This document shows positions 47,496 through 60,101 of a stretch of DNA of 64,000 nucleotides, piece after piece. The DNA is taken from assembly GCF_001375535.1 (NCBI RefSeq), contig NZ_LN831197.1, forward strand, positions 1,892,622-1,956,621. Direction: 5' to 3'. This DNA is from Bacillus niameyensis. GTDB taxonomy: Bacteria > Bacillota > Bacilli > Bacillales > Bacillaceae_C. Below the pieces are notes generated by a model that saw only the letters and a program-made list of their open reading frames with translations, searched no databases and was not told where the DNA came from. Every line of letters starts with the position of its first letter. The first letter of the stretch is position 1. Position numbers and translations under genes: made by a program.

Positions 47496-49703
47496 CTATA
47501 CTTTTTGAATTGGAGCAAATTCAGCAAGAAGTCGTTTAATTCCAGTTGGACTAGGGAATGCAATATCAAGTTCAACATTTCCTTCATCCCCTTTAACACT
47601 TACAACTGTTCCAACTCCCCATTTTTTATGTTCTGCCTTATCGCCTACTCTCCAATCGGAACTACTAGAATTAGATACAGCTGCAGGCCTAATTGTTGGT
47701 TTTCTTCTTTCGTTTCCAAGGCTTGCTCTACTTGTAAATGACGGCTTGATCGTCTTTTCATGAGCATATTCTACTAATTCTTCCGGTATTTCAGCAATAA
47801 ATCTCGATACAGGATTCATATTTGTTCGACCATACAAAGTTCTCATCTGAGCATTGGTTAAGTATAGTTCTTGTTCAGCGCGAGTTATCCCTACGTAGGC
47901 TAATCTTCGCTCTTCCTCCATTTCCTCTTCTTCCATTAAGGATCGACTATGAGGAAATACACCTTCCTCCATCCCAATTAGAAACACGACTGGAAATTCT
48001 AGACCTTTTGCAGAATGGAGAGTCATTAGTGTAACAGCTTCACCCGCTGTGTCATCTTCATCGAGGCGATCGATATCCGCAACAAGCGCTAAATCTGTAA
48101 GAAAAGCGATCAGGCTTTTATCGTCACTTCCCTCTTCAAAGCTTTTTGTTACAGATAAAAATTCATCAATATTTTCAAGCCTGCTCTCTGCTTCCAACGT
48201 TTTTTCAGCTTTAAGCATGTCTCGATAACCTGACTTTTCTAGAACTTCCTCTACCAATTCAGTTACAGATAAGTATTCTTGCATTTGCGTATAATTTCTA
48301 ATGAGTTCGTAAAATTCTGCTGCTGCATTCGTAGCCTTGCCTGCTAGACCGATAAAATCAATTTCAGCTAACGCCTGGAACATTGAAAAATCTCGTTCTC
48401 TTGCATAGGCACCAATTCTATCTATTGATGTCGCACCAATTCCTCTTTTTGGTACATTGATGATCCTTTGGAGACTAATATCATCATCGGGATTGGCGAT
48501 TAATCGCAAGTAGGCTAGTAGATCCTTAATTTCTTTACGGTCATAGAATTTCGTCCCGCCAACAATAGTGTACTCAATATTTGATTTTAGTAAAACCTCT
48601 TCCATTACACGAGATTGAGCATTTGTGCGATAAAGTATCGCAAAATCGGAAAGTCGCTTATTTCCAGATTTTCTTAGTTCGTTAATTTTCCCAGCTACAA
48701 ATTGTGCTTCTGCTTGCTCACCGTCTGCACGATAATAAACAAGTTTTTGTCCGTCTACATTCTCTGTCCATAGATTTTTCGACTTACGATTAAAATTGTT
48801 TTTAATCACTTCGTTAGCAGCTTCTAGAATCCGCTTTGTCGAGCGATAATTCTGTTCTAGCATAATCACTTTTGCATTGGGATAATCTTTTTCGAAAGAG
48901 AGGATATTTGCAATATCAGCTCCGCGCCAGCGATAGATCGACTGATCGGAGTCTCCTACAACACAAATATTTCGAAGTCTTGCCGCAAGCATTTTAACTA
49001 ACATGTATTGGGCACGATTCGTATCCTGATATTCATCCACGTGAATGTATTGAAATTTTCGTTGGTAATATTCTAGTACTTCTGGGGTGCTTTGAAAAAG
49101 TTGAATGGTTACCATAATAAGGTCATCAAAATCGAGTGCGTTATTTCGGCGAAGCCTTCGTTGATACTCTTTATACACCTTGCTAACTGTCTGTGCGTAA
49201 AAGCCCGCAGCTTGCTGATCATATTCTAAAGGTGTCACTAATTCGTTTTTCGCTCCGCTAATGGAACCTAGAAGAGCGCGCGGATCAAACTTTTTCGCAT
49301 CAATGTTAAGGTCTTTTAAAATACTTTTAATAACGGATAATTGGTCAGTAGAATCTAGTATAGTAAAGTTACGGCTATACCCTAGTCGATCAATATCACG
49401 TCTTAATATACGTACACACATCGAGTGAAAGGTGGAAATCCATACATCTTCAGACGTTCCACCCATGATTTTCCCAATTCTTTCTTTCATTTCGCGTGCC
49501 GCTTTATTTGTAAAGGTAATCGCAAGAATATTATATGGATTTATACCCTTTTCAACCATTAAGTAGGCTACGCGATGCGTTAACACCCTCGTTTTACCAC
49601 TTCCTGCACCGGCCATAATTAATAGAGGTCCATCTGTCGTTTGGACTGCCTTCTTTTGCTCGGGATTTAACCCCTCAAGAAGGCGATTTGTTAAAAATTG
49701 CAT
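47496..49703 (-). CDS. pcrA: ATP-dependent DNA helicase PcrA
   Basis: 735 residues of a UvrD/Rep-type superfamily 1 helicase: Walker [10 protein letters not shown], motif Ia, [10 protein letters not shown] (motif II), [32 protein letters not shown] and [13 protein letters not shown]. The C-terminal RNA-polymerase-binding region ends [20 protein letters not shown]. It unwinds DNA 3' to 5' in repair and plasmid replication. Start at ATG 49703 with GGTGG upstream; a GTG 12 bases earlier is possible. Confidence 0.97.
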   Translation of the reverse strand: MQFLTNRLLEGLNPEQKKAVQTTDGPLLIMAGAGSGKTRVLTHRVAYLMVEKGINPYNILAITFTNKAAREMKERIGKIMGGTSEDVWISTFHSMCVRILRRDIDRLGYSRNFTILDSTDQLSVIKSILKDLNIDAKKFDPRALLGSISGAKNELVTPLEYDQQAAGFYAQTVSKVYKEYQRRLRRNNALDFDDLIMVTIQLFQSTPEVLEYYQRKFQYIHVDEYQDTNRAQYMLVKMLAARLRNICVVGDSDQSIYRWRGADIANILSFEKDYPNAKVIMLEQNYRSTKRILEAANEVIKNNFNRKSKNLWTENVDGQKLVYYRADGEQAEAQFVAGKINELRKSGNKRLSDFAILYRTNAQSRVMEEVLLKSNIEYTIVGGTKFYDRKEIKDLLAYLRLIANPDDDISLQRIINVPKRGIGATSIDRIGAYARERDFSMFQALAEIDFIGLAGKATNAAAEFYELIRNYTQMQEYLSVTELVEEVLEKSGYRDMLKAEKTLEAESRLENIDEFLSVTKSFEEGSDDKSLIAFLTDLALVADIDRLDEDDTAGEAVTLMTLHSAKGLEFPVVFLIGMEEGVFPHSRSLMEEEEMEEERRLAYVGITRAEQELYLTNAQMRTLYGRTNMNPVSRFIAEIPEELVEYAHEKTIKPSFTSRASLGNERRKPTIRPAAVSNSSSSDWRVGDKAEHKKWGVGTVVSVKGDEGNVELDIAFPSPTGIKRLLAEFAPIQKV

Positions 49704-49760
49704 ACCTTTCACCACCTACAAGGAACGTTTGTTCTATTATAACTTATTTTATAGTAATTG

Positions 49761-50444
49761 TCATTCAATAGTCTGGACTGTTTTCAATGCTTCATTTATA
49801 TTTTCATAAATTATATTACCAACTATAATAACATCAGCAAACTGCGCCATTTCCTCCGCTTGTTCAGCAGTTTTTATACCTCCCCCATAAAAGAGGGTTG
49901 TCTTAGATAATTGCTCCTTAACCTTTTGCACAAGTTTAGGATCTCCATAGGCGCCACTATATTCCATATAAAAAATGGGCATATGGAACATTTTTTCTGC
50001 CATCATCGCATAGGCTACCACGCTGTCTTCATCTAAGTTTGTATTAGCATCGGTCAATTGGGCAACTTTACAATCATTATTTAAAATGCAATAGCCTTCC
50101 ACAAGGAGTTCATCCCAATCGATTAGCTCACCGTATTCTCTCATTGCCTGATGGTGAAGCCCAGAAAACCAACGAATATCTTGAGTATTCAGTACGGATG
50201 GAATGAAATATAAATCGAACCCCGGTGTAATCGATTCTAGATTACTGACTTCCAGGACGCATGGTACAGTATATCTTCTTACTCTTGCAAGAAGGTGCAA
50301 TACATTGTCCAACGTAACACCATCTGAACCACCTACGATGATGGCATCAGTACCAGATTCACATACCCTCTCAAGCATTTCATCCGAAATGTCTTTATTT
50401 GGATCTAACTTAAAGGCATGCCGCCATTTTTTTATATCGTACAT
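49761..50444 (-). CDS. pcrB: Heptaprenylglyceryl phosphate synthase PcrB
   Basis: 227 residues of a TIM-barrel prenyltransferase: [53 protein letters not shown] and [13 protein letters not shown]. PcrB joins heptaprenyl diphosphate to sn-glycerol-1-phosphate, giving an archaeal-type ether lipid. The ATG at 50444 (MYDIKKW) matches the known N-terminus, with GGAGG upstream; ATGs further upstream overlap that site. Confidence 0.95.
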   Translation of the reverse strand: MYDIKKWRHAFKLDPNKDISDEMLERVCESGTDAIIVGGSDGVTLDNVLHLLARVRRYTVPCVLEVSNLESITPGFDLYFIPSVLNTQDIRWFSGLHHQAMREYGELIDWDELLVEGYCILNNDCKVAQLTDANTNLDEDSVVAYAMMAEKMFHMPIFYMEYSGAYGDPKLVQKVKEQLSKTTLFYGGGIKTAEQAEEMAQFADVIIVGNIIYENINEALKTVQTIE

Positions 50445-50521
50445 TCTTTTAAAGTCCTCCATTCTGCTGACCAACTACCATTATAACATTTGCCTTATCT
50501 ACACAGAAGATAATTAATAAG

Positions 50522-50625
50522 TGCTAAGCCGCAATGCTCTTCGACGTGTAAACTTCGTGCGCTTCTAGCAAAACCGTGTTTAACTTTTTGTTTAAGAAGC
50601 CTCAAAATTTGCTAAGCCGCAATGC
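50522..50625. repeat. 16-bp direct repeat upstream of pcrB
   Basis: TGCTAAGCCGCAATGC occurs at 50522-50537 and again exactly at 50610-50625, with starts 88 bp apart. Between the copies is ordinary AT-rich sequence. Function unknown. Confidence 0.75.
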
Positions 50626-50697
50626 ATCATTAGCTTTATGAAAGCATTTGATTGTTCTTAACTTCTCCATCATCCAATTTTACAATTTTCTCGGCAA

Positions 50698-50742
50698 AGA
50701 AAAAAGAGTCTGGTTCCTAGAAAAAAGGAGTACCAGACTTCC
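50698..50742 (-). terminator. yerC terminator
   Basis: Stem AGTCTGGT / ACCAGACT, extended by TCCT / AGGA, followed by CTTTTTTC on the minus strand, just after yerC. Confidence 0.85.
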
Positions 50743-50753
50743 ATATACTAAGA

Positions 50754-51050
50754 CTATTTTTCCGATTGAATCCGTTCCAACACCATTTCATACGTATCAT
50801 TACCAAAGTTCAAGCAGCGTTTCACTCTCGAAATCGTTGCTGTACTGGCACCTGTCTCGGTTTCAATTTTGTGATAGGTGTTACCATCCTTTAACATTCT
50901 TGCTACTTCTAAACGCTGGGACAAAGATTGAATTTCATTAATTGTGCATAAATCATCAAAAAAACGATAACATTCTTCAAGATCTTTTAATGAAAGGATA
51001 GCTTCAAAAAGCTGGTCTAATTCTTTTCCTCTTAACTTTTCAATTTGCAT
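50754..51050 (-). CDS. yerC: YerC/YecD-type TrpR-related protein
   Basis: 98 residues of the TrpR-like fold (DQLFEAILSLKDLEECYRF, LSQRLEVARMLKDGNTYHKI, TGASTATISRVKRCLNFG, the last being the helix-turn-helix). Likely a small DNA-binding regulator; regulon unknown. 33 bp downstream of yerB, with its own terminator. Confidence 0.92.
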   Translation of the reverse strand: MQIEKLRGKELDQLFEAILSLKDLEECYRFFDDLCTINEIQSLSQRLEVARMLKDGNTYHKIETETGASTATISRVKRCLNFGNDTYEMVLERIQSEK

Positions 51051-51082
51051 GAGGCGGTTTCTCCTTTATTCATTCGTTGACA

Positions 51083-52120
51083 CTATTCTACACTAGTAAC
51101 AATATCCATATTAGGGACAACGTTTATCCACGTTTTTCCAACTGTAAGTTTAGCGGGGACTCCATCTTCAAATGGCAAAATCTGACCATCTTGACTTTTC
51201 CAATCTACTTCTCGCATAATTCCCTTTTGAAATAATAATGCTTTTCCACCAGATGTCAAATCGATGGAACGTCTCCCATTGGAGTCCAATACTTTATGGA
51301 CTGTCTCAATAATTAATACATTATCCAAGAGTACCGGTTCTCCCGTATCCAAATCTGCAGTTTGCTCCCCATTAGAGTAACGCGAATATTTCTCCGTTTC
51401 TTTATCGAATTGATACTCGGCAGTAAACTCGCTGCCTTTACTATAGGCAACTTTAATTTGATTGATTTTTTCTCCTCGAAGTTCTTCGACATCGCTTTTT
51501 GTGAGAAATTCCAGTGATGCTGGAGCACCTTGCATACTGTACTGTTCCTTATTTGCTCCTTTTAAAACATTTTCATAAGAAATATATGAGTTGTGCGGCG
51601 CTTTTCGATCTGTAGAGCGATTAAATAAACTCCCATCATATTTCATACCATTTAGATTATCGATCTCACCCGAATCCAGTCTTTCCTTTGCACTCGGGCT
51701 ATATCCGTGTGCAATGTACAAACCATCGTAACTTTTTGCTACGTCAATAAAATAGTCACGCGCACTTCTGACCGGGCCAAACCTGTCTGGAAACTCACTT
51801 TGATAAATCGCTAAAAATCTTGTTATAGATCCTTCTGCAAGTAGTTCGTAAACTATGTCCGCCTTAGTAAGCCCGCTTTGCGGACGTGCTAAAACGTGAT
51901 TATTAATCGTAACTGCAATCGCGCGATGAGTGCGGGCCTCTTCAGATCCCTCTCCCGTTAAAGGATAAGCAAATGCAGGTTCTCTTTCTTCCTCCTTAAC
52001 TTCTTTTGGTGGAGTAAGATTTTCTTGAGATTCCTTTTTTTCCTGCTCTTGGTTACTACAAGCAACTAAAACTAAAAAGCAACTGAATGTTAGTAAAATA
52101 GATAACCTTTTCCAAATCAT
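51083..52120 (-). CDS. yerB: YerB-type DUF3048 lipoprotein
   Basis: About 345 residues with a lipoprotein signal (LVAC), an acidic linker, and the DUF3048 domain (YPLTGEGSEEARTHRAIAV, RPQSGLTKADIVYELLAEG, RFGPVRSARDYFIDVAK). Extracytoplasmic, function unknown. I chose the ATG at 52120; an upstream TTG at 52132 sits too close to AGGGG. Confidence 0.88.
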   Translation of the reverse strand: MIWKRLSILLTFSCFLVLVACSNQEQEKKESQENLTPPKEVKEEEREPAFAYPLTGEGSEEARTHRAIAVTINNHVLARPQSGLTKADIVYELLAEGSITRFLAIYQSEFPDRFGPVRSARDYFIDVAKSYDGLYIAHGYSPSAKERLDSGEIDNLNGMKYDGSLFNRSTDRKAPHNSYISYENVLKGANKEQYSMQGAPASLEFLTKSDVEELRGEKINQIKVAYSKGSEFTAEYQFDKETEKYSRYSNGEQTADLDTGEPVLLDNVLIIETVHKVLDSNGRRSIDLTSGGKALLFQKGIMREVDWKSQDGQILPFEDGVPAKLTVGKTWINVVPNMDIVTSVE

Positions 52121-52165
52121 TTCTGTTTCCAACCCCTAAGTGGATGTAGAGTGTTATTTACTATT

Positions 52166-53905
52166 TTAACGCATTAATGTTGGAAAGAGTACTGTTTTGT
52201 TCATAACATCATACATTCCTTTTGGCGTGATTCGAATATAAGGCAAATGTGTAGCTGAGAAAAAAAGTAAAGAATAAACAGGATCGCTAAATGGATAGCC
52301 TCTGTCGATGAGAAGTTCCTTTAGTTGTCCTTCTTCATTCATTAATACTTCGAGTTTTTGATCAGACATTAGACCAGCAAGTGGTAGCCTAATTTCATGG
52401 ATGATTTTTCCGTTTTCCACAAGGACTATTCCGCCACCGATTTCTTTCATACGTTTAAAGGCAAGGATCATATCTTTTTTTACTTTCCCAATTAAAATAA
52501 TATCCCCAGTACATGAGAACGATGAGGCAAATCCACTTACAGAATTAGCAAACCCTTTTAACATTGTGTTAAGCCGCCATTTTCCTTTACGATCAAGGAG
52601 CATAAAGAAGCTTTCGTTCTGGTTTTGTCGCAAATGTTCCACTGCAAGATCAATCGACACTCTATACGGCTTAGTAATGACAGCATTGACCATTTCTATT
52701 CCAAATGGCATAGAGAATTGTAAATCAGATGCTTGGATATCCCAATCTAAGTTTAATGGTCCTAGATCATAATCTTCCCATGAAAAATGAGCAGCTGTAC
52801 TAACTTCCTTTCCATCCTTTTTAATCCAAACCCCTTTTGCTAAAACTGAAACAGGTGTTGGTTCATTCTCGCTTGAAAGGAAGTTTATGTTAGCTACCCT
52901 CCCCGTTGCAATCATGCCATAGTGTGGCAACATATTAAAATATCGAGCAATGTTATAAGAAGCCATATGATAAGCATCAATTGTAGGAACTCCATGTTCC
53001 ATTGCAATGCGAATTAACTGATCTATAATGCCTTCCTTTAAAAAACCTGGAGTGGAGCCATCTGTTGTAAGCATCATAGAATCATATTGATGAATACCTA
53101 ATCTCTGCAAATCTTTTAAGATCACTGGTAAATCAGGGCGTATCGAAGAATGGCGCAAAGAAACCATGTAACCATGCATAAGTCGTTGGTATACTTCTTC
53201 ACCATTAATAGCTTCATGATCACCGTCAGCACCAAATAACTTCATTTTTGCCAAAGTTTGATCAGAAGCTCCCGGAAAGTGGCCTTCCACCTTTTTGCCG
53301 AGACGTTTTGTTTCTTGAATCCAATGAAGCATTAGATCATCCCCGGCAAGCAGCTTCGGCCATCCAGTTAACTCGCCTCCCTGAAGAACGGAATCATGCT
53401 CCAACCATGATTTAACTTCTCCATTTGTAAATACCGTTTCTTCCCCAATCATTTCCGTCTGCGAATCATATCTTCCCCACCAAAACATCGAAATAGGCAA
53501 CTGATTTAATTCACTAACTAGGGAAAACGCTTTCTTTTTATCTAAATGTAAAAAGAAAAGAATGTTGTCACTAATTAGTGTCGTAGTTCCAGTTTGCCCG
53601 GCAAACCTTGATAATTCCAATGGGTTATAAAGCTGAAAAGGATGAACATGCGGTTCTATATAGCCAGGAACAAGTGTTAATCCTGTACAATCAATCACTT
53701 CACAGTTTTCTATTTTTTGTGGTAATTCTTCTCCTACATAGACAATCCTATCACGTAAAATCCATATATTAGCTACCATCCAAGTGCGGAGTACGGAATG
53801 CAAAAAGCGTGCATTCTTCAAGAGGATCGTAGGTGAATTTTGACCATTAAGAACAGATACTTGTTCACGAATCTGTTTATTTTTCCATCTGAATTTTTGA
53901 TCCAT
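52166..53905 (-). CDS. yerA: Adenine deaminase-like amidohydrolase YerA
   Basis: 579 residues of the amidohydrolase superfamily: the metal motif IEPHVHPF (HxH), TTLISDN, GHFPGA, MMLTTDGSTPG and a C-terminal adenine-deaminase-type domain (ALAVEH-like SIDLAVEHLRQNQ). B. subtilis YerA is similar in length and is annotated as putative adenine deaminase, but activity is not certain. Its position next to the pur operon fits a purine salvage role. Confidence 0.88.
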   Translation of the reverse strand: MDQKFRWKNKQIREQVSVLNGQNSPTILLKNARFLHSVLRTWMVANIWILRDRIVYVGEELPQKIENCEVIDCTGLTLVPGYIEPHVHPFQLYNPLELSRFAGQTGTTTLISDNILFFLHLDKKKAFSLVSELNQLPISMFWWGRYDSQTEMIGEETVFTNGEVKSWLEHDSVLQGGELTGWPKLLAGDDLMLHWIQETKRLGKKVEGHFPGASDQTLAKMKLFGADGDHEAINGEEVYQRLMHGYMVSLRHSSIRPDLPVILKDLQRLGIHQYDSMMLTTDGSTPGFLKEGIIDQLIRIAMEHGVPTIDAYHMASYNIARYFNMLPHYGMIATGRVANINFLSSENEPTPVSVLAKGVWIKKDGKEVSTAAHFSWEDYDLGPLNLDWDIQASDLQFSMPFGIEMVNAVITKPYRVSIDLAVEHLRQNQNESFFMLLDRKGKWRLNTMLKGFANSVSGFASSFSCTGDIILIGKVKKDMILAFKRMKEIGGGIVLVENGKIIHEIRLPLAGLMSDQKLEVLMNEEGQLKELLIDRGYPFSDPVYSLLFFSATHLPYIRITPKGMYDVMNKTVLFPTLMR

Positions 53906-54082
53906 TATATTTATTCCTCCTAGGAATGAACTTCCTTTATGTTACTATTCTAACATACTATTATTTCTACCGCAGTAAGGTTATGTAACTAATTTGAATA
54001 ATTCATCAGATTGTAATAAAAGACATTTTCCTAGTCTCGAGTAAAGAAAAAGTTACTAACAAACAGATGTTGTGTAACAACG

Positions 54083-54129
54083 AAAAAGCAAGCAGAGAAA
54101 GGTAAACATTTTTCTCCACTTGCTTTTAT
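54083..54129 (-). terminator. Purine operon terminator
   Basis: Long stem AAAAGCAAG..GAGAAA with its complement and an A/T-rich loop, followed by CTTTTTCG on the minus strand, about 60 bp after the purD stop. T-runs on both sides may let it act in both directions. Confidence 0.8.
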
Positions 54130-54190
54130 TAAAGCTCATTATATACCCTGTGAATACACCGAAAAAGACTGTGTTTCAATCATTATTTTT

Positions 54191-55489
<1,299 letters not shown>

Positions 55490-57028
55490 CTAATGTTTAA
55501 AATGCCTCACTCCTGTAAATACCATGGCAATTCCGTATTCGTCAGCCACTTTGATTGAGTCTTCATCACGGATAGACCCTCCCGGTTGAATGATGGCAGT
55601 GATGCCAGCTTTTGCTGCTTCTTCCACCGTATCACTCATTGGGAAGAAAGCATCGGATGCCATTACCGCACCTTGAGCACGTTCTCCGGCTTGTTCTAAG
55701 GCAATTTTTGCAGCACCGACACGATTCATTTGTCCTGCTCCAATCCCAAGTGTCATATCGTTGCCGACAACAACGATCGCATTGGATTTAACATGTTTAA
55801 CAACTTTCCATCCTAATTTCAGGGCAGCTAACTCTTCCTCTGTCGGCTGTCGTTTTGTTGGAACAGTGATGCTCGCCTCTTCATATGTGTACGTGTCTTG
55901 ATCTTGGATAAGTAATCCACCTTCGACAGATGTTAATACCTTTTCGTTTCGATTGACGCCGGTAAATGAAGTTGTTAAAAGACGGATATTTTTCTTTGCC
56001 TTTAATATTTGTAAAGCTTCTTCAGAAAAGGATGGGGCAATTACGATTTCTAAGAAAATCTCATGCAGTTGTCGTGCTGTTTCACTATCGACTTCACGGT
56101 TTAAGGCAACAATTCCACCAAAGATGGAAGTTGAATCAGCTTCATATGCTTTACTGAAAGCCTCAGAAATAGTGAGACCAATGCCAATCCCGCACGGATT
56201 CATATGTTTAACCGCAACAGCTGCAGGCTCATTAAATTCCTTCACAATTTGTAAAGCTGCATCTGCATCACGAATGTTATTGTAGGAAAGTTCCTTACCA
56301 TGAAGTTGGTTTGCATTCGCAATGGAAAATTCAGATCCTAAAGGTCGCTTGTAAAAAGCTGCTCCTTGATGAGGATTTTCCCCATAACGTAAATTTTGTT
56401 GTAATTCATATGTAAAAGTTACGCGCTCTGGTTGCTCTTCTTCCACTAATTCAGTCATATACTCTGCGATAAGGGCATCATATGCCGCAGTATGACGGAA
56501 TACTTTAGCTGCTAGTTTTCGTTTCGTACTGTTTGATACATCTCCATTTTCACGCATTTCTTCTAAAACTTTTTGATAGTCATCTGCATCAACAACAACA
56601 GTTAGATCTTCATGATTTTTTGCAGCTGCTCTTAACATTGATGGTCCACCGATATCGATATTTTCAATCGCGTCTTCCGAAGTAACATCAGGCTTTTCGA
56701 TCGTATTTTGAAAAGGATAGAGATTGACACAAACTAAATCAATCGGCTTGATTCCCTGCTGATCTAACTGCTTCATATGGTCTTCCATATTTCGTCTTGC
56801 CAAAAGTCCGCCATGAATAAACGGATGAAGAGTTTTCACCCTACCATCTAAAATTTCAGGAAAACCAGTTATTTCCTCCACACCAATAACGGGTACCCCA
56901 TTATCCTCCAATGTTTTCTTCGTTCCTCCTGTTGACAAAAGTTCAAATCCTAAATCAACAAGACTCTTTGAAAACTCAACAACTCCAGTTTTATCAGAAA
57001 CACTAATTAACGCTCGTTTCACTTTCAA
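55490..57028 (-). CDS. purH: AICAR transformylase / IMP cyclohydrolase
   Basis: 512 residues. N-terminal IMP cyclohydrolase domain ([51 protein letters not shown]) and C-terminal AICAR transformylase domain ([46 protein letters not shown]). It performs the last two steps to IMP. The start overlaps the end of purN by 26 bp. Motifs are intact. Confidence 0.97.
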   Translation of the reverse strand: MKVKRALISVSDKTGVVEFSKSLVDLGFELLSTGGTKKTLEDNGVPVIGVEEITGFPEILDGRVKTLHPFIHGGLLARRNMEDHMKQLDQQGIKPIDLVCVNLYPFQNTIEKPDVTSEDAIENIDIGGPSMLRAAAKNHEDLTVVVDADDYQKVLEEMRENGDVSNSTKRKLAAKVFRHTAAYDALIAEYMTELVEEEQPERVTFTYELQQNLRYGENPHQGAAFYKRPLGSEFSIANANQLHGKELSYNNIRDADAALQIVKEFNEPAAVAVKHMNPCGIGIGLTISEAFSKAYEADSTSIFGGIVALNREVDSETARQLHEIFLEIVIAPSFSEEALQILKAKKNIRLLTTSFTGVNRNEKVLTSVEGGLLIQDQDTYTYEEASITVPTKRQPTEEELAALKLGWKVVKHVKSNAIVVVGNDMTLGIGAGQMNRVGAAKIALEQAGERAQGAVMASDAFFPMSDTVEEAAKAGITAIIQPGGSIRDEDSIKVADEYGIAMVFTGVRHFKH

Positions 57029-57596
57029 ACCTCCTATTCACTAACTTTCCTATTATTTCAGGATAAAAAGAATGTTCTACTTGATGTATCTTCGCCTCAA
57101 CATCAGAAAGGGTATCATCTTTCTCAATCGCTATTGCCTTTTGTGCAATAATTGGACCTGTATCCATTCCCTGATCAACATAATGGATCGTAACACCAGT
57201 TATCTTTACACCCGATCTAATCGCTTGGCCAATCGCATCTTTTCCAGGAAAAGATGGTAGTAAGGATGGGTGAATATTAATGATTTTATTTGGATATGCC
57301 TCCAATAAAGTTGTTCCTACTAATCTCATATACCCTGCTAGCACGATCAAATCAATATTATAGAATTGCAGTTGTTCAAGAATCGACACTTCAAATTCAG
57401 CTTTCGAATCAAATTCCTTTGGGTTGAAGGCAAATACAGGGACGCCTACTTGCTTTGCCTTTTCAAGAACAGGTGCATTTAAATTATCACATACAAGTAA
57501 AGCAATCTCTGCTTGTAAATCGTTTGATGCAGCCGCGCCAACAAGCGCTTGAAAGTTACTACCAGTCCCTGATGCAAAAACAGCTAGCCGCTTCAA
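57003..57596 (-). CDS. purN: Phosphoribosylglycinamide formyltransferase
   Basis: 197 residues with [26 protein letters not shown] (catalytic Asn and His) and [11 protein letters not shown] (catalytic Asp). It transfers a formyl group from 10-formyl-THF to GAR. It overlaps purM by 4 bp (ATGA) and purH by 26 bp. Motifs intact. Confidence 0.97.
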   Translation of the reverse strand: MKRLAVFASGTGSNFQALVGAAASNDLQAEIALLVCDNLNAPVLEKAKQVGVPVFAFNPKEFDSKAEFEVSILEQLQFYNIDLIVLAGYMRLVGTTLLEAYPNKIINIHPSLLPSFPGKDAIGQAIRSGVKITGVTIHYVDQGMDTGPIIAQKAIAIEKDDTLSDVEAKIHQVEHSFYPEIIGKLVNRRFESETSVN

Positions 57597-58636
57597 TTCT
57601 CTTTCCCCTCTTGAATAAATTGAATGTCATTGCCTTTTGTTACAGTTCCGATTTTATAAGCCTTTTCTCCTTGTTCAATGAAAAACTGAATAGCTTGATC
57701 AGCATTTTTCGGATTAACTGCAACTACAAATCCGAGTCCCATATTAAAAATATTAAACATTTCTTTTCTCTCTAGTTCCCCATATTTTTCTAGCAGTTCA
57801 AAAATAGGCAATATCGGCCATGATGTCGGACTAATCACTGCACCTAACCCATCGGGCAGCATTCTTGGAATATTTTCAATAAATCCGCCACCTGTTATAT
57901 GAGACATTCCTTTTATTTCAAATTCACGTAAGGCTGCCAGTATCGCTTTTACATAAATCCTCGTAGGTTTTAATAATTCCTCTCCTAACGTACCCTTTAA
58001 CCCAGGAAGTTGTTCATCTAAGTTCAAATTATGACGTTCGAAGACTATTTTTCTCACTAGGGAGTAGCCATTACTATGAATGCCGTTCGAGGCAAGACCA
58101 ATAAGAATATCGCCTTCCTGGATATTCTCACCAGTTATGAGTTCAGATTTTTCGCATGCACCGACGGCGAAACCAGCCAAGTCATATTCATTTTCATCAT
58201 ATAATCCAGGCATTTCAGCCGTTTCTCCACCGATAAGCGCACAACCAGCTTGCACACAGCCATCCGATATCCCTTGAACAATTTGTTCGATTTTTTCAGG
58301 AATCGTTTTGCCAATCCCAATATAATCGAGAAAATAAAGCGGTTCCGCTCCCTGTACAACAATATCATTGACACACATCGCTACACAATCAATACCAATG
58401 GTTTGATGTTGATCCATCATAAAAGCAAGCTTGAGCTTCGTCCCGACTCCATCTGTGCCCGAAACTAATACTGGTTCTTTTAAATGTAAGGCGGAAAGAT
58501 CAAAGACACCGCCGAAACCGCCTAACTGCCCGATAGCTCCAAGACGTGCGGTTCTATTTACATGTTTTTTTATTTTCGTTACGGCTTCATATCCAGCCTC
58601 AATATTTACTCCCGCTTGTTGGTAGGCATTTGTCAT
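57593..58636 (-). CDS. purM: Phosphoribosylformylglycinamidine cyclo-ligase
   Basis: 347 residues: [68 protein letters not shown] and [12 protein letters not shown]. It makes AIR from FGAM with ATP. 43 bp downstream of purF. Motifs intact. Confidence 0.97.
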   Translation of the reverse strand: MTNAYQQAGVNIEAGYEAVTKIKKHVNRTARLGAIGQLGGFGGVFDLSALHLKEPVLVSGTDGVGTKLKLAFMMDQHQTIGIDCVAMCVNDIVVQGAEPLYFLDYIGIGKTIPEKIEQIVQGISDGCVQAGCALIGGETAEMPGLYDENEYDLAGFAVGACEKSELITGENIQEGDILIGLASNGIHSNGYSLVRKIVFERHNLNLDEQLPGLKGTLGEELLKPTRIYVKAILAALREFEIKGMSHITGGGFIENIPRMLPDGLGAVISPTSWPILPIFELLEKYGELERKEMFNIFNMGLGFVVAVNPKNADQAIQFFIEQGEKAYKIGTVTKGNDIQFIQEGKEN

Positions 58637-58679
58637 TTTTGCAGCCTCCTAATCATATTCTAGGAATTTCCTGTGTTTC

Positions 58680-60101
58680 TTATCTACTTAACTCTTTTTG
58701 ATAAGGTAAAAGAGTATCAGGATAAATTTCTGTAGGGTATTCTCCGGTAAAACACGCGAGACACTGACCACAATTTTTATCAATCCCTTTTCGCCCAATC
58801 GCTTCTAGCATCCCTTCTACACTTAAAAATGTAAGGGAATCAGCTCCAATGATCTCCCGCATTTCTTCGACACTATGGGCAGAAGCCATTAATTCCTCAT
58901 GAGTAGAAACATCAATTCCGTAAAAACATGGATGTTTCATCGGCGGTGAACTAATACAGACATGTACTTCAAGCGCACCAGCTTCTTTCAGCATAGTCAC
59001 GATGCGCTTACTTGTTGTTCCTCGTACGATGGAATCATCAACCATAATGACTCGCTTGCCTTCAACGACTTTTCGAACAGGTGAGAGTTTCATTTTCACA
59101 CCTTGTTCCCGAAGTTCTTGGGATGGCTTAATAAACGTTCTCCCTACATAACGGTTTTTAATCAAGCCCATTTCATACGGAATTCCCGCCTTTTCTGCAA
59201 AACCAATTGCGGCGGAAATACTTGAATCAGGGACACCGGTTACAACATCTCCACTAATATTGGCTTCGCTAGCTAACACTTTCCCAAGGTTTTTCCTTGC
59301 TGTATGAATATTAATTCCTTGAATATCACTGTCAGGTCTTGAAAAATAAACATATTCCATCGTGCAAACCGCTCGTGAAGTTGAAAATGCAAACGGCTCT
59401 GCATAAAGCCCATCATCATTAATAATGATTAATTCACCAGGTTCAACATCTCGCACAAATTCTGCTCCAATTAGATCAAAAGCACAAGTCTCGGATGAAA
59501 CACAGTACGTATCTCCAATGCGTCCAATTGATAATGGGCGTAACCCATTCGGATCAAGAGCAATGATTAATTCATCTTCTGTTAATAAAACTAATGCATA
59601 AGCACCTTTTACCATCGAAAGGGCATTTTTCATTTTATCTTTCAGAGCAAGATACCCACTCCGCTTAATAAGGTGAGCAAGAACCTCTGTATCAGATGTC
59701 GATTGGAATATACTCCCTTGCATTTCTAATTGATGTTTTAAATCTAACGCATTAATTAAATTGCCGTTTTGTGCAAGAGCCAAGCTTCCACTTTGGGAAT
59801 GGAATAGGAGGGGCTGAACATTTTCAATCCCGCCCTTATCTGCCCCACCATATTTCACATGTCCAATGGCGCTTTTCCCAGTGAGTGTCGCCAACTTCTT
59901 CTCATCGAACACATCATTAACAAGACCTTCACCACGTATTCCTTTGAGCCTTTGACCGTCTGTGACAACAATCCCGGCTCCTTCCTGTCCCCGATGCTGT
60001 AAACTGTGTAGCCCATAGTAGGTTATTTGCGCTGCATCATGATGACCCCAAACCCCGAAAACGCCACATTCCTCGTTTAGCCCTCTCATTTCAGCAAACA
60101 T
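58680..60101 (-). CDS. purF: Amidophosphoribosyltransferase
   Basis: 473 residues. An 11-residue propeptide ([11 protein letters not shown]) precedes the nucleophile Cys12 (ECGVFGVWG), as in B. subtilis PurF. The phosphoribosyltransferase motif is [18 protein letters not shown]. Four cysteines for the [4Fe-4S] cluster are present ([25 protein letters not shown]). The ATG at 60101 has AAGGAG 7 bases upstream and overlaps the end of purL by 16 bp; an earlier start at 60119 is less likely. First committed step of purine synthesis. Confidence 0.97.
   Translation of the reverse strand: MFAEMRGLNEECGVFGVWGHHDAAQITYYGLHSLQHRGQEGAGIVVTDGQRLKGIRGEGLVNDVFDEKKLATLTGKSAIGHVKYGGADKGGIENVQPLLFHSQSGSLALAQNGNLINALDLKHQLEMQGSIFQSTSDTEVLAHLIKRSGYLALKDKMKNALSMVKGAYALVLLTEDELIIALDPNGLRPLSIGRIGDTYCVSSETCAFDLIGAEFVRDVEPGELIIINDDGLYAEPFAFSTSRAVCTMEYVYFSRPDSDIQGINIHTARKNLGKVLASEANISGDVVTGVPDSSISAAIGFAEKAGIPYEMGLIKNRYVGRTFIKPSQELREQGVKMKLSPVRKVVEGKRVIMVDDSIVRGTTSKRIVTMLKEAGALEVHVCISSPPMKHPCFYGIDVSTHEELMASAHSVEEMREIIGADSLTFLSVEGMLEAIGRKGIDKNCGQCLACFTGEYPTEIYPDTLLPYQKELSR

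Larger units (their letters stand above)
50445..50753. other. Intergenic stretch between yerC and pcrB
   Basis: About 300 bp. It holds the yerC terminator, an exact 16-bp direct repeat (listed separately) and presumably the promoter of the pcrB-pcrA-ligA unit. No gene seen. Confidence 0.6.

Noticed and set aside
54161-54174. Shared string GAAAAAGACTGTG at 40501 and 54161
   Set aside because: Two short copies far apart with different surroundings; could be chance.
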